Positions 33,451 to 42,312 of a stretch of 51,416 nucleotides of DNA are shown in pieces. Position 1 is the stretch's first letter, and every line of letters begins with the position of its first letter. The DNA is from a bacterium (lineage in GTDB: Bacteria > Chloroflexota > Dormibacteria > Aeolococcales > Bog-877). A model generated the notes under the pieces. The model worked only from the letters and a program-made list of their open reading frames with translations, was not told where the DNA came from and searched no databases. The stretch lies in assembly GCA_021795235.1 (NCBI GenBank), contig JAJYPP010000019.1:1-51416 (forward strand), given 5' to 3'. The translations under genes were made by a program, and so were the position numbers.

Positions 33451-35184
33451 TCAGCCGTCCTCGGGCAGGCTCGAGCCCGTGATCCTGCGCACCGGCCTGG
33501 TGAGCCGCCAGCTCCGGGAGTTGAGCAGGCGGTGATTCAGCTCTCGCACCGAGCCGAGCTCGGCGCGCAGGGCCGCGATCTCCTCGCCATTGGCACGGTC
33601 CAACTCGCGGACCCTCCTATCCAGCTCCCTGGCCCGCTCGTAGAGATCGGCCAACTCGTGGGCGGGGACCCGCACCGCCTGTCCCGAATACCGCTGGCGG
33701 ACCTGCGCGCCGGTGCGCTCCCAGCGCTCTTCGGAGCCCTCCGGTACGGCGTTGGAGCCGTCCGTGCGCAGGCGGTACTCGGAGACCAGGGAGTCGACGA
33801 AGCAGAATTCGAAGCGCGCCGCGAGCTCGCGCAGGAATGCCCAGTCCTCGTAGATGGGCAGCGTCTCGTCGAAGTGGATCCCGGCTCGCCGCACGGGCTC
33901 GCGACGCACCACCAGGGTGTTGATGGGGATGTAGTTCTCGACGAACAGGTGGGCCCTATCAAAGGGCTCGTCATATCGCTTCACGTGGCTGAGCGCCCGA
34001 AAGCCCCACGGGGCCGCCTCCCCCCGGACCACCTGGCCCACCCCGTAGGCGACGGTCACCTCCGGGCGTTCGCGCAGGCAGCCGATCAGCGTGTCGCCGA
34101 AGCTGGGGTAGTAGACGTCATCGTCGTCCAGGAAGGAGACGAACTCACCGCTCGCCTGCTCCAACCCCCAGTTGAGGGGACGCCCCCGCTCCGACTGGTG
34201 GGGCGGCACCACGGTCACCGCCACGTCGAGAAGACCGTCAAGGTGGCTCGCCAGCTCCTCGACCTGGTCGGCGTACGTCTGCGGGGAGCTGTCCACGCAG
34301 ACGATGGCGCGCACCCGGGGATAGGTGAGGCCGGCCAGTGAATAGAGAGCGTCTTGGAGGTAGTGGAGCCGCCCCTCGATGGTGCGGACGATCACGTCGA
34401 GGCGGCCGTCCTGCGTCTTGGCCGAAGGGGTGTAGCCGACCCTGCTCAGGACCTCCACCACGGCCTGACCCCGCTCCGGGGCCGGCCGCAGTTCGAAGAC
34501 GTACTGGTAGACCAGGCTGTTGGGATTGGCGCGCTGGGAGATCGTCTGCAGGGTCTCCTGCTCGCCACCGTCGAGGTTCAGGGCCCGGCCATACTCCAAG
34601 ACCTCGGTGCCGAGTGGTGGCAGCACCACCCGCTCCACCGCTACGACTTCGTACCCGCACCGGAAGGCGAGCTCGGTGAAGTTGGCCTCGGTGAAGAAGC
34701 GCAGATGGGTCTCGTCGAGGATGCCGGTGGGCTGAATGCGCCACTGGTCCTGGGCGAGCATCAGCTGCACGTCGATGTGGGTGATGTTGGGGAAAGAGCA
34801 CAGCACCCTGCCGCCGGGGTTGAGCAGGGCGGCCGCCGGTGCCAGCAGGCTCGCCGGCGCGCTGAGGTGCTCCAGGACGTCGGCCAGGACGATCACGTCG
34901 AAGCGGCGCTCGCCGACCACCGTCTCGGCCGGCTGCCGGGTCAGGTCCGCCACATAGGCCTCGATCCCGCGAGACCGAGCCACCCCGACCGCGTCTTCAT
35001 CGACGTCGATTCCCACCACCCGGCAGCCCCGCGCTCGCTCCAGCGCCACTCCCAGGTTGCCGGACGAGCAGCCGATGTCGAGGACCGCCGAGCCCTCCGG
35101 GATCCGCTCGCAGATGAGGCCGTAGGTGCTATTGCGGTTGTGGGGATCGACTTCGAAGTCGTACTTACCAGCGTCGCTGGGCAT
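33451..35184 (-). CDS. methyltransferase-GT2 glycosyltransferase fusion
   Basis: 577 residues. Residues about 15-230 form a class I methyltransferase: SAVLDIGCSSGNLGVALERA (motif I), VVGIDVDEDAV, FDVIVLADVLEHLSAPASLL. Residues about 255-500 form a GT2 domain: RLDVIVRTIEGRLHYLQDAL, GEFVSFLDDDDVYYPS with the DXD metal site, and PIYEDWAFLRELA. The tail (about 505-577) is a heptad-like coiled coil (LYERARELDRRVRELDRANG) ending LLNSRSWRLTRPVRRI, a signature often seen at the end of O-antigen enzymes. One chain could both add and methylate a sugar, capping or modifying the chain end. It overlaps the upstream GT2 gene by 20 bases. Confidence 0.87.
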   Translation of the reverse strand: MPSDAGKYDFEVDPHNRNSTYGLICERIPEGSAVLDIGCSSGNLGVALERARGCRVVGIDVDEDAVGVARSRGIEAYVADLTRQPAETVVGERRFDVIVLADVLEHLSAPASLLAPAAALLNPGGRVLCSFPNITHIDVQLMLAQDQWRIQPTGILDETHLRFFTEANFTELAFRCGYEVVAVERVVLPPLGTEVLEYGRALNLDGGEQETLQTISQRANPNSLVYQYVFELRPAPERGQAVVEVLSRVGYTPSAKTQDGRLDVIVRTIEGRLHYLQDALYSLAGLTYPRVRAIVCVDSSPQTYADQVEELASHLDGLLDVAVTVVPPHQSERGRPLNWGLEQASGEFVSFLDDDDVYYPSFGDTLIGCLRERPEVTVAYGVGQVVRGEAAPWGFRALSHVKRYDEPFDRAHLFVENYIPINTLVVRREPVRRAGIHFDETLPIYEDWAFLRELAARFEFCFVDSLVSEYRLRTDGSNAVPEGSEERWERTGAQVRQRYSGQAVRVPAHELADLYERARELDRRVRELDRANGEEIAALRAELGSVRELNHRLLNSRSWRLTRPVRRITGSSLPEDG

Positions 35185-36049
35185 AGATCTCTCCCGGGGT
35201 CAGCATTATGTGGGGGTTGCCGGAGCGCTCCAACTTGGTCTGGGGCAGCCGGCCGAACTCCTCCAGGATCCGCCCCACCAAGGTCGGTGCCAGCCGCTCC
35301 TCGAGCGCTCCCCGGTACTCCTCGACCGCCGCCTCTCCGAAGTATTTGCGCCTCAGGTAGAGGTGTCCGAGATGGCTATGGAATCCCTCAGCGGAACGGT
35401 CCTTGGTCAGATCCTGTCCCTCGGTCACGTGCAGGCAGCGCGCACTGGGCACGTAGAGGCAGCGCCAGCCCCCCAGCCAGGCCCGCCAGCTGAGATCGAC
35501 ATCCTCACAGTAGAGGAACAGCGCCGGGTCAAAGCCTCCGAGCTCCAGGAAGTGCGGCCGGCGGACCAGGAGGCAGGCGGCTGAGCACCAGTCGGTCTCC
35601 AGGGTCGCCGGGTCGTAACTCTTGGGGTGCTCGATGGGGAACTGCGCCGCCTCGACCAGGGCCGCCCGGGGCTCGCGCTCGGCGACCGTCACCAGCTCGC
35701 GCAAGCAGTCGTAGTGAGGGACCGCATCCGGATTGAGCAGGAGCAGGTACTCGCAGGGGTCCGCAGCCCGAGCTGCCATCTGGTTGTGGGCGGCCCCGAA
35801 CCCGATGTTGCCACTGGGGGAGGGGTGGTAGGTGGCGTTGAGCCCCGAGTTGGCGACTGCGCTCTTTGCCTCCGCCTCCGGGCTGTTGTCCCAGAAAGAA
35901 ACCGTGAACCCACCGGTGGTGGGCAGGAGATGGCGCAGTCCCGTCAGCAGCCGGGGGAGCCAGCGGCCGGACCGGTACAGCACGACTTGGATCTGCACCC
36001 GGGCTGGCTCGACTCCCGAACTCCCGGCCACGGCCTCCACGGCGGTCAT
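35165..36049 (-). CDS. GT2 glycosyltransferase, rhamnosyltransferase-like
   Basis: 294 residues from ATG 36049. GT-A fold motifs: VQIQVVLYRSGRWLPRLLTG, NIGFGAAHNQMA, EYLLLLNPDAVPHYDCLREL (DXD-equivalent), and LFLYCEDVDLSWRAWLGGWR. It ends KLERSGNPHIMLTPGEIYAQ. Its 3' end overlaps the methyltransferase-GT2 fusion, so the two are co-transcribed on the minus strand and probably act on the same glycan. Confidence 0.87.
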   Translation of the reverse strand: MTAVEAVAGSSGVEPARVQIQVVLYRSGRWLPRLLTGLRHLLPTTGGFTVSFWDNSPEAEAKSAVANSGLNATYHPSPSGNIGFGAAHNQMAARAADPCEYLLLLNPDAVPHYDCLRELVTVAEREPRAALVEAAQFPIEHPKSYDPATLETDWCSAACLLVRRPHFLELGGFDPALFLYCEDVDLSWRAWLGGWRCLYVPSARCLHVTEGQDLTKDRSAEGFHSHLGHLYLRRKYFGEAAVEEYRGALEERLAPTLVGRILEEFGRLPQTKLERSGNPHIMLTPGEIYAQRRW

Positions 36050-36212
36050 GATAGAGGTAGCGCATCTGCGGAACGGTGCTCATGCCCGACCACCGGCCCC
36101 GTCTGCCGATCAGGGCCGGCGCCGTGCGGGATGCGGCCTGGAGATCTTCCGGATGCCAGCGGTCGCACCGTGGGCCAGAGACCCAGGGGCCGCGCCGAAC
36201 GCTCAGCGCCGG

Positions 36213-36971
36213 TCAGCGCACCGCCACGAACAGGCTTCGCTGCTGCTCCTCGATGTAGTGGTCGGTGACGTTGTTGGCGACAAAGTCCGGCTGCTCGTAG
36301 ACGGTGCTGAAGCCAGCATCCCGGATCGCCTGGATCAGGTGGCTGCGCTCGAGCCAGAAGGACCTCGAGTTACCGTAGCTGCTCCAGTTGGACGCCTCGA
36401 CCTCGTCTGGGTCAGGTTCCTCGGCGAACTCCCGATACCAGCGGCCGAGGTGTCCGTCGTGCTCCACCAGTTCGGAGAGGTCGAAGTGCGCCGGCACTCC
36501 GGAGCCGAGCGAATAGTGGGTCTGGAGGATGAGCAGCCGCCTCGAGCGCTCACCCAACAGCTTCAGGAAGGTGGCCGGCCGGTCAAGGTGGTACAGCAAC
36601 CCGCTGCAGAAGACCACGTCGAAGAGGGGGTATTGCGCCAGATTGCGGACGTCGTCGCGGACGAAGTGCAGGTTCGGCAGGCGCAGTTGCGAGGCCACCA
36701 ACTGACATCGGGAGAAGTTGACCTCACGGGCCTCCAGGCCGGTGGCGTCGAAGCCGGCCCGGGCGAACTCCACCGTGTACCCGCCCTCCAGACATCCCAG
36801 ATCGATCACGGTGGTGTGCGCCCGTCCGGCCGGTGGGAAGAAGAGGTCCAGCGTCCGCAACACCGCCTGGGTCACCGGCTCTTTGGCGGTCAACGAAGCG
36901 CCGGGACGGGTGACGGTTCCGTCCGGCAGCTCGATGTTGTGGGCTGTGAATGGGATAAGCGGCGAATCCAT
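36213..36971 (-). CDS. class I SAM-dependent methyltransferase
   Basis: 252 residues. ATG 36971 follows AGGAGCAGGAG. Motif I TVIDLGCLEGGYTVEFARAG, then GLEAREVNFSRC, NLHFVRDDVRNL and FDVVFCSGLLYHLDRPATFL. The pattern and C-terminal SRSFWLERSHLIQAIRDAGF match Methyltransf_23-like enzymes found in polysaccharide loci. Substrate unknown, perhaps a glycan sugar or lipid carrier. It is 163 bp upstream of, and co-directional with, the GT2 and fusion genes. Confidence 0.82.
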   Translation of the reverse strand: MDSPLIPFTAHNIELPDGTVTRPGASLTAKEPVTQAVLRTLDLFFPPAGRAHTTVIDLGCLEGGYTVEFARAGFDATGLEAREVNFSRCQLVASQLRLPNLHFVRDDVRNLAQYPLFDVVFCSGLLYHLDRPATFLKLLGERSRRLLILQTHYSLGSGVPAHFDLSELVEHDGHLGRWYREFAEEPDPDEVEASNWSSYGNSRSFWLERSHLIQAIRDAGFSTVYEQPDFVANNVTDHYIEEQQRSLFVAVR

Positions 36972-37360
36972 CTCCTGCTCCTGCAAACGCAACGGGCACG
37001 TCGGGTCGGAGCGACCCAGTATGCGCGTCCCGCCTCAGTCCGGTTCGAGGCAACAGCCCGCGACTCCAGCTGTCCCGCTCCTTTGGCCGCCGGCGGTCCA
37101 GACGGCGGCTCGCCCCGCCATCTCCGGCTTGGACACCTGCCCCGCGGTTGTGCGACCGGTGGGCCGGGCTCCATCCCGATTGATCCGATGTCAAGGGCTG
37201 CTCGTATACCGCCACAGGACCCGCCAGCTGACGACTTTCTGGTGGAGCAAACGCCCCTCCCGGCCAGCGGTTCCCCAGAGAGCGAGCTGGCCGCTGTCCC
37301 TATTCGGTCATGGAGAGCGCGGCTCACCGCGCTGGTCAATTCGGAGCAGAGGAGACAAGG

Positions 37361-37636
37361 ATGGATCCCGTAACGCGACGCAGTTTCCTGAAGAGGGCGG
37401 GACTCGGAGCAGCGGCGGTCGGCGTGGCCGCCACCGTACCGAGCTTCATGCGCGATCGAGCCAAGCCCAGCCAGATGACCCCGGCCGTGCCCATGGGCCG
37501 GGTCTCCCAGGCCGGCCCGGTGGTGGCGCACATCAGCGATGCCAACACCGGCGACATCACCCTGATGTCGGGCACCAGGGAAGTCACCTATCACAACGCC
37601 GCGCTGGCGCGCGAGTTGCTCCGGGCGGCCCAATAG
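37361..37636 (+). CDS. small Tat-exported protein
   Basis: 91 residues. ATG 37361 follows AGAGGAGA. The N-terminus is a twin-arginine signal (DPVTRRSFLKRAGLGAAAVG), so it is exported folded. The mature ~60 residues (GPVVAHISDANTGDITLMSG, REVTYHNAALARELLRAA) form a short beta-rich domain I do not recognise. It is followed after 41 bases by the DUF4331 gene and probably shares its transcript. Confidence 0.75.
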   Translation: MDPVTRRSFLKRAGLGAAAVGVAATVPSFMRDRAKPSQMTPAVPMGRVSQAGPVVAHISDANTGDITLMSGTREVTYHNAALARELLRAAQ

Positions 37637-37677
37637 GCCGTTTGCGACACCGTGCAGAAATTGAGCAGGAGGTAACC

Positions 37678-39124
37678 ATGTCATCGCACCGCGAAGCCCC
37701 GAGTATCGCCAAGGACCCGGTGGCCGATACCACCGATGTCTACGCTTTTGTGAGCCCCGATGATCCGAGCACGGTGACGATCATCGCCAACTTCATCCCC
37801 CTGGAAGAGCCCGGAGGGGGGCCGAACTTCTACGAGTTCGGCAACGATGTCCTCTACGAGATCGTGGTCGACCAGACCGGTGTTGGCAACGCCAACATCA
37901 TCTACCAGTTCCTCTTCGAGACCGAGATCAAAGACGACAACATCTTCCTCTACAACACCGGCCCGATCAGCTCCTTGGACAGCGCCAACTGGAATCGTCC
38001 GCAGTTCTACACCGTCCGCCGGGTGGTGAACTACAGCAACGGGAATGAGCCCCAGGTGACAACTCTGGGCACCCACGTCCCCTGCCCGCCCTGCAACATC
38101 GGACCGGCTTCGATTCCCAACTACCCCAGCCTGGCCTCCGCGGCCATCTACGCGCCGGCGGCCGCGCCCGGCACCAGGATCTTCGCCGGTCAGCGTGCCG
38201 AGGGCTTCTATGTGGACCTCGGCGCGATCTTCAACCTCGGGGACCTGCGGCCCTTCCAGGAGCTCTGGCTCGGTGGCGGCAGCGCTACTCCAGGGGTCAA
38301 CTCCGGGGCGGGCAAGAACGTCCACACCATCGCGATCCAGGTCCCCAAGACCAAGCTGCTTCAGGGCAATTACAACGGCAGCTCCCCCACCGACCCCAGG
38401 TCGACGATCGGGGTCTGGGCGCGGTCGCTGCGGCAGAAGGCCACGATCGAGTCCGGCGGAGTCACGGAGACCGTGGGCCCCTACATGCAGATATCCCGGC
38501 TGGGCAACCCGCTGGTGAACGAGGTTCTGATCGGGATGGGCTTAAAGGACTCATGGAACTCCACGATGCCGCAGGCAGACAGCCGCTTCGTGGCTGATTA
38601 CGAGCACCCGGCCCTGGCCTCGTTGCTCCCCACCCTCTACCCCAAGGTGTTCCCGAACCTGGCCACCCTCAACAATTCCGGGGCATCCAGGGCCGACATC
38701 GTGGCCATCCTGCTCACCGGCCTACCCGCGGGTGTGGTCAGCGGCTTCCAGAACTACACCGGCACCACTCAGTCGGACCTGCTCCGGCTCAACGTGGCCT
38801 ACGCTCCCAGCAGCAACCCGAGCCTGCTCGGCCTGCTGGGCGGTGACGTGGCCGGCTTCCCAACGGGCGCCGGGTCTTCGACGACGTGACCACCATCGAG
38901 CTGCGCGCACTGGCAGGGCTGACCTACGCTTTGGTCGACAAGAGCTACACGCCCGACAAGGCGGCCAGCGAGATCTACCGGTGATAGATCCCGCCAGCAA
39001 CAACCCGGCCTCGCTCTCCAGCATCGGCATCACCTACCTCAACTCCTTCCCCTACCTGGGGACGCCTTACGACGGATTCGACACTCCCTCCAAGACCACG
39101 ACCGACTACGGCACCGGCAGCTGA
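37678..39124 (+). pseudogene. DUF4331 family gene with two single-base frameshifts
   Basis: ATG 37678 follows a near-perfect AGGAGGT. The intact N-terminal part (SSHREAPSIAKDPVADTTDV, FVSPDDPSTVTIIANFIPLE, YVDLGAIFNLGDLRPF, IQVPKTKLL, GPYMQISRLGNPLVNEVLIG) is typical DUF4331, a family of unknown function. At 38859-38861 a CCC run shifts the frame, giving a stop at 38889. The family sequence continues one frame over (GRRVFDDVTTIELRALAGLT, DKSYTPDKAASEIY) until about 38980. It then resumes in a third frame (DPASNNPASLSSIGITYLNS to the TGA at 39124). Adding one base at each point restores a single 482-residue frame. Both breaks are in short homopolymers, so sequencing error is as likely as a real pseudogene. 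Confidence 0.82.
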
Positions 39125-39197
39125 GCGGCGAGGAGCTTCTAATCAGAGTTGCTTAGCGCAGACCGCAGGGCGAGCGGGAGGTGGCTCTCGGCCGGGG

Positions 39198-39232
39198 CCG
39201 GTTCGGTTGGGCAAAACACCCAGCCGGACCGG
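39198..39232 (+). terminator. hairpin terminator after the DUF4331 gene
   Basis: 14-base arms (39198-39211 with 39219-39232) pair throughout, including two G-U pairs that are only possible in the plus-strand RNA, around a seven-base loop. It lies 74 bases past the stop; no T-run. Confidence 0.5.
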
Positions 39233-39625
39233 TCTCTTCGCCTGGAGATCGAGCGAGCCACGATGCGCACAGGGGCCTCCCGCGCGGTAAGGTATCCCCA
39301 TCGGTCTTCCCCCTACGTTCCACTCTTGGCTTTTCGACCCCGGAGCTTCCGCTCCGGCAGACTGCGCCACCGAGTCGCGATGGGGCCGCTGGCTGGGGGC
39401 ACGCACCCCTGAGCAGGCACGGTCGTCCCGGCTTGCGGAGCCGCGAGACATCCTCACCATCGTCCCAGTTGGCCCGTCGACCGGCGCCCAGGCGTCGCTC
39501 ACGACTGAGTTGCCACCGCCCTGGGGGATTCTTGGCGCCCTGGGCTCAGCTCCAACCTCCGCTATGCCTGCGTCCCGCCGGTCCTGGATGTGCTCGGGCC
39601 GGTCCCGGAGTCCGGCTGAGGTGGC
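39233..39625. other. gene-free spacer
   Basis: No supported coding region. I could not identify a promoter for the downstream gene; GAGGTGG at 39618-39624 is its likely ribosome binding site. Confidence 0.4.
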
Positions 39626-42130
39626 ATGACCACCTCCCGGCCCCAGCCTGTCCGCACCACCCTCACTTTCTCGGCCTACCTTCTAGTCGCCTTTGCGCTG
39701 GCCGCCCTGGGTGTGCGAGTTGGGCTTGTCTCGGGCGTCAGTGCCGCCAGCTCCGCCGGAGCTGCCTACTTCCCGCTCTCTCCGCGCCGACTCCTCGACA
39801 CCCGCAGCCAGGGCGGAGCGCTGGGGCCGGGCCAGACCATGGCTCTGCAGATAGCAGGAACTGACGCGGTGCCGGCTGACGCCTCAGCTGTCGTCCTCAA
39901 CGTGACCGTGACCGACCCCACCTCCGCAGGCTTCCTCTCCGTGTATCCGCAGGGGGCAGCCCGTCCAGAGGTCTCCAATCTCAACTGGACGGCGGGAGAA
40001 ACCCTGGCCAATCTGGTGCTGGTCAGCCTCGGCAATGGCGGCGTGACCATCTACAACCAGAGTGGGGCGACCGAGGTGGTCGTCGATCTTCAGGGCTATT
40101 TCGCGCCGCCCTCTGGTTCCGGGTCGGGTGAGTACGTGCCGGTCGCCCCGAGCCGGATCGCGGACACCCGCGCCGGCAGTGGCGAGCCCTACTCCGGTTC
40201 GACCCTGGGCCCGCAGCAGACCCTGGACGTCGCGGTTGCGGGCCAAGGCGGAATCCCGAGCTCTGGAGCCGCCGCGGTGGTGTTGAACGTGACCGCGGTT
40301 GGCACCACCGCCAACAGTTTTCTGTCCATCTACCCGGCGGGTCAGGCCAATCCCAAAACCTCGACCCTCAACTGGACGGCTGGATCCACGGTCGCCAACA
40401 GGGTGGTGGTGCCGTTGGGAGCCGGCGGAGCTATAGCTGCCTACAACTGGGCCGGCAACACCAACCTGGTGGTCGACGTCGACGGATACTTCACAGCCTC
40501 CGCCACCTCGGTTGCGGGAGCATCGCTGTTCGTTCCGATCGTGCCGACCCGGATCCTCGACACCCGAGTCAACGCCGGGACCCTCGGCCCTCAGGGCTCC
40601 CTCACCGAACAGGTTGCCGGACTGTCCTCAGTGGCCGCGTCTGCTTCGGCGGTGGTGGCCAACCTGACCGCCACCGACACCACCCAGGCGAGCTTCTTCA
40701 CCCTGTCCCCAAGCGGGGGCGCGCCCACGACCTCCGATCTGAACTGGCAGCCGGGGGAGACGGTGGCGAACCTCGCGATCTCGCCCTTGAACCAGCTGGG
40801 CAACCTCTCTCTGTACAACAACCAGGGTTCGGCCGCTGCCATCCTCGACGTGTTCGGTTACTTCCAGCCGGCGGTGGCGGTGGCGGGCGGCCCGGAGGTT
40901 CAGCCATGTTCGGACTCTCTGCTCTCGGCGCCAACCCAGGCGGCGATGGGCTCGGTGATCACGGTCAGCGTTCAGAGCGACTGCCCCTCCGGAGCCACTC
41001 CCTACTACAGCTACTGGTACCGGGCCCCCGGCCAGCTGTCGTGGTCACTGGCTGTGAGCGGGTCGACCGACTCCAGCTACGCCTACCCATCCGCCGACTG
41101 GACCGCCGGCGGCTACCAGCTGTTGGCCTGGGTGGGCTCGGAGAGCGGCGTCTACCAACAGCAGCTGGGAGCGGCTGACACCCAGGTCATCCCCCCGCCC
41201 TGCACCGGCGTTTCGGTGTCGGTGTCTCCCAACCCGGGCCTGGTCTCAGCTCCGGTGGTGGTGACCGCGGCCCCCCAGTGCCCAGCCGTCGACTCGCCGG
41301 CATATGCCTACTTTGTGCAGTCGGGTGGGGCGGCGGCCCGAGAGCTGAGCCAGGGCTGGACCAGCCAGGCCAGCCTGCCTGTCTCGACCCAGGGCTGGGC
41401 GGCTGCCACCTACACCTTCACAGTTGAGATCGCCAGCTATCTCGGGGGCCCGGAGCAGGCGCAGGCCGTCGCCGTTGACAGCCTGCGCAGCAGCGGCAGC
41501 ATCGTGGTCGGGAACGTCCCCTATTCCCCTCAGGCCTACGGCATGGACTGCGAGGAGGCCGCCCTTGAGATGGCCCTCGCCCACCAGGGGATCCTGCTCC
41601 AAGGCAACAACGTTCAGAGCCAGAACGACATCCTTGGCGCTGAGGGAGTCGACCGGAACGTCCCCGGGATCGGTCCCAGCTACACCAGTGGGGACCCCAT
41701 GCAGAACTTCATAGGCCCGCCCAATGGCCCGGAGGCGGCCGGATACGAGCCCGGCGCCTACTACGGCGCGGTGGTGAAGGCGGCCCGAGCCTTCGGCGCC
41801 CAGGTTTTGGCGGCCGGAGAGGGCATAAGCATGACTCAACTCGAGCTGTATCTGGAGGAGGGACACCCGGTGCAGGCCTGGGTCTCATTCAACTTCCAGC
41901 ACTACACCCCGACCTTTCTGAGCAACGGCCACGACTCCTGGCCCTGGGCGGGCCCGCACGAGCACTCGGTCATGGTCGTGGGCATCGGGGTGAACGCCAT
42001 CCTCATCGACAACCCCTGGGACCAGACCAGCTCAGGGGCCCCCTACACGGGACCGCTGCGGTGGGTTCCCCTTGCCACCTTCGAGGGTGCCTACTCCAGC
42101 TACGCCCAGATGGCTGTGGTGCTGAATTAG
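39626..42130 (+). CDS. exported triple-repeat protein with C-terminal C39-like peptidase
   Basis: 834 residues with an N-terminal export segment (TLTFSAYLLVAFALAALGVR). Three repeat modules start near residues 49, 170 and 302 and each ends in GYF. Residues about 425-620 form two beta-sandwich segments with paired Cys (VQPCSDSLLSAPTQAAMGSV and PPCTGVSVSVSPNPGLVSAP). Residues about 628-834 form a C39-like papain-fold domain: C642 in YGMDCEEAALEMAL, H778/H780 in GPHEHSVMVVGIG, D795 in ILIDNPWDQ. The domain order is the reverse of the protein at 16098-18479, where the peptidase precedes the modules. Probably surface-localised; substrate unknown. Confidence 0.85.
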   Translation: MTTSRPQPVRTTLTFSAYLLVAFALAALGVRVGLVSGVSAASSAGAAYFPLSPRRLLDTRSQGGALGPGQTMALQIAGTDAVPADASAVVLNVTVTDPTSAGFLSVYPQGAARPEVSNLNWTAGETLANLVLVSLGNGGVTIYNQSGATEVVVDLQGYFAPPSGSGSGEYVPVAPSRIADTRAGSGEPYSGSTLGPQQTLDVAVAGQGGIPSSGAAAVVLNVTAVGTTANSFLSIYPAGQANPKTSTLNWTAGSTVANRVVVPLGAGGAIAAYNWAGNTNLVVDVDGYFTASATSVAGASLFVPIVPTRILDTRVNAGTLGPQGSLTEQVAGLSSVAASASAVVANLTATDTTQASFFTLSPSGGAPTTSDLNWQPGETVANLAISPLNQLGNLSLYNNQGSAAAILDVFGYFQPAVAVAGGPEVQPCSDSLLSAPTQAAMGSVITVSVQSDCPSGATPYYSYWYRAPGQLSWSLAVSGSTDSSYAYPSADWTAGGYQLLAWVGSESGVYQQQLGAADTQVIPPPCTGVSVSVSPNPGLVSAPVVVTAAPQCPAVDSPAYAYFVQSGGAAARELSQGWTSQASLPVSTQGWAAATYTFTVEIASYLGGPEQAQAVAVDSLRSSGSIVVGNVPYSPQAYGMDCEEAALEMALAHQGILLQGNNVQSQNDILGAEGVDRNVPGIGPSYTSGDPMQNFIGPPNGPEAAGYEPGAYYGAVVKAARAFGAQVLAAGEGISMTQLELYLEEGHPVQAWVSFNFQHYTPTFLSNGHDSWPWAGPHEHSVMVVGIGVNAILIDNPWDQTSSGAPYTGPLRWVPLATFEGAYSSYAQMAVVLN

Positions 42131-42189
42131 GTCTCGGCCCTCCCGTTCTCCCCGCTCGCGGGAGGTGGTTCCCAGGCGCCGACGGAGTG

Positions 42190-42256
42190 TGGCAGAATTC
42201 TCACTGACAGCGCCATCCGGCCGCCGGACCACCGGCGGCACTCAAAAAAAAGGAGG
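42190..42256 (+). promoter_or_regulatory. promoter-like site, hairpin and strong ribosome binding site for a tiny ORF
   Basis: A possible extended -10 (TG-G-CAGAAT, hexamer at 42193-42198) precedes a perfect 8-bp stem with an ACCA loop (42220-42227 with 42232-42239). Next come a run of eight A and AAGGAGG (42250-42256), eight bases before ATG 42265. The ribosome binding site is among the best in the window. Confidence 0.5.
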
Positions 42257-42264
42257 GAATGCCC

Positions 42265-42312
42265 ATGGCCGATGATATACAGCCGACTCTCACCCTTGAG
42301 GGTGCCGACTGA
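42265..42312 (+). CDS. very short ORF (15 codons), possibly frameshifted from a 33-residue acidic peptide
   Basis: ATG 42265, with ideal Shine-Dalgarno spacing, encodes MADDIQPTLTLEGAD and stops. The next frame remains open across the stop to TGA 42365-42367 and reads VPTEDLGGDLNS then LEALVNQVN. Removing one G from 42300-42302 would fuse them into a 33-residue peptide with seven acidic residues and no Lys or Arg. A separate ATG at 42272 also opens the second frame for 31 codons. The cassette ends at a strong terminator. It could be a small protein, a peptide precursor or a translated leader. No family is recognised. Confidence 0.4.
   Translation: MADDIQPTLTLEGAD

Noticed and set aside
33277-34341. 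354-codon plus-strand frame opposite the methyltransferase-GT2 fusion
   Set aside because: Antisense shadow without protein-like features.
35529-36083. 184-codon minus-strand frame starting MSTVPQMRYLYHD ahead of the GT2 gene
   Set aside because: After the first codons it becomes Arg/Pro/Gly-rich and lies out of frame inside the GT2 gene.
24166-36971. Calling the glycosyltransferase region a specific named polysaccharide pathway
   Set aside because: Enzyme classes are clear, but sugar specificity, polymerase and flippase are not visible, so a named product would be invented.
36718-37677. 320-codon upstream extension of the DUF4331 frame
   Set aside because: It runs over the methyltransferase gene on the other strand and the Tat gene in another frame; the real start has an AGGAGGT at 37678.
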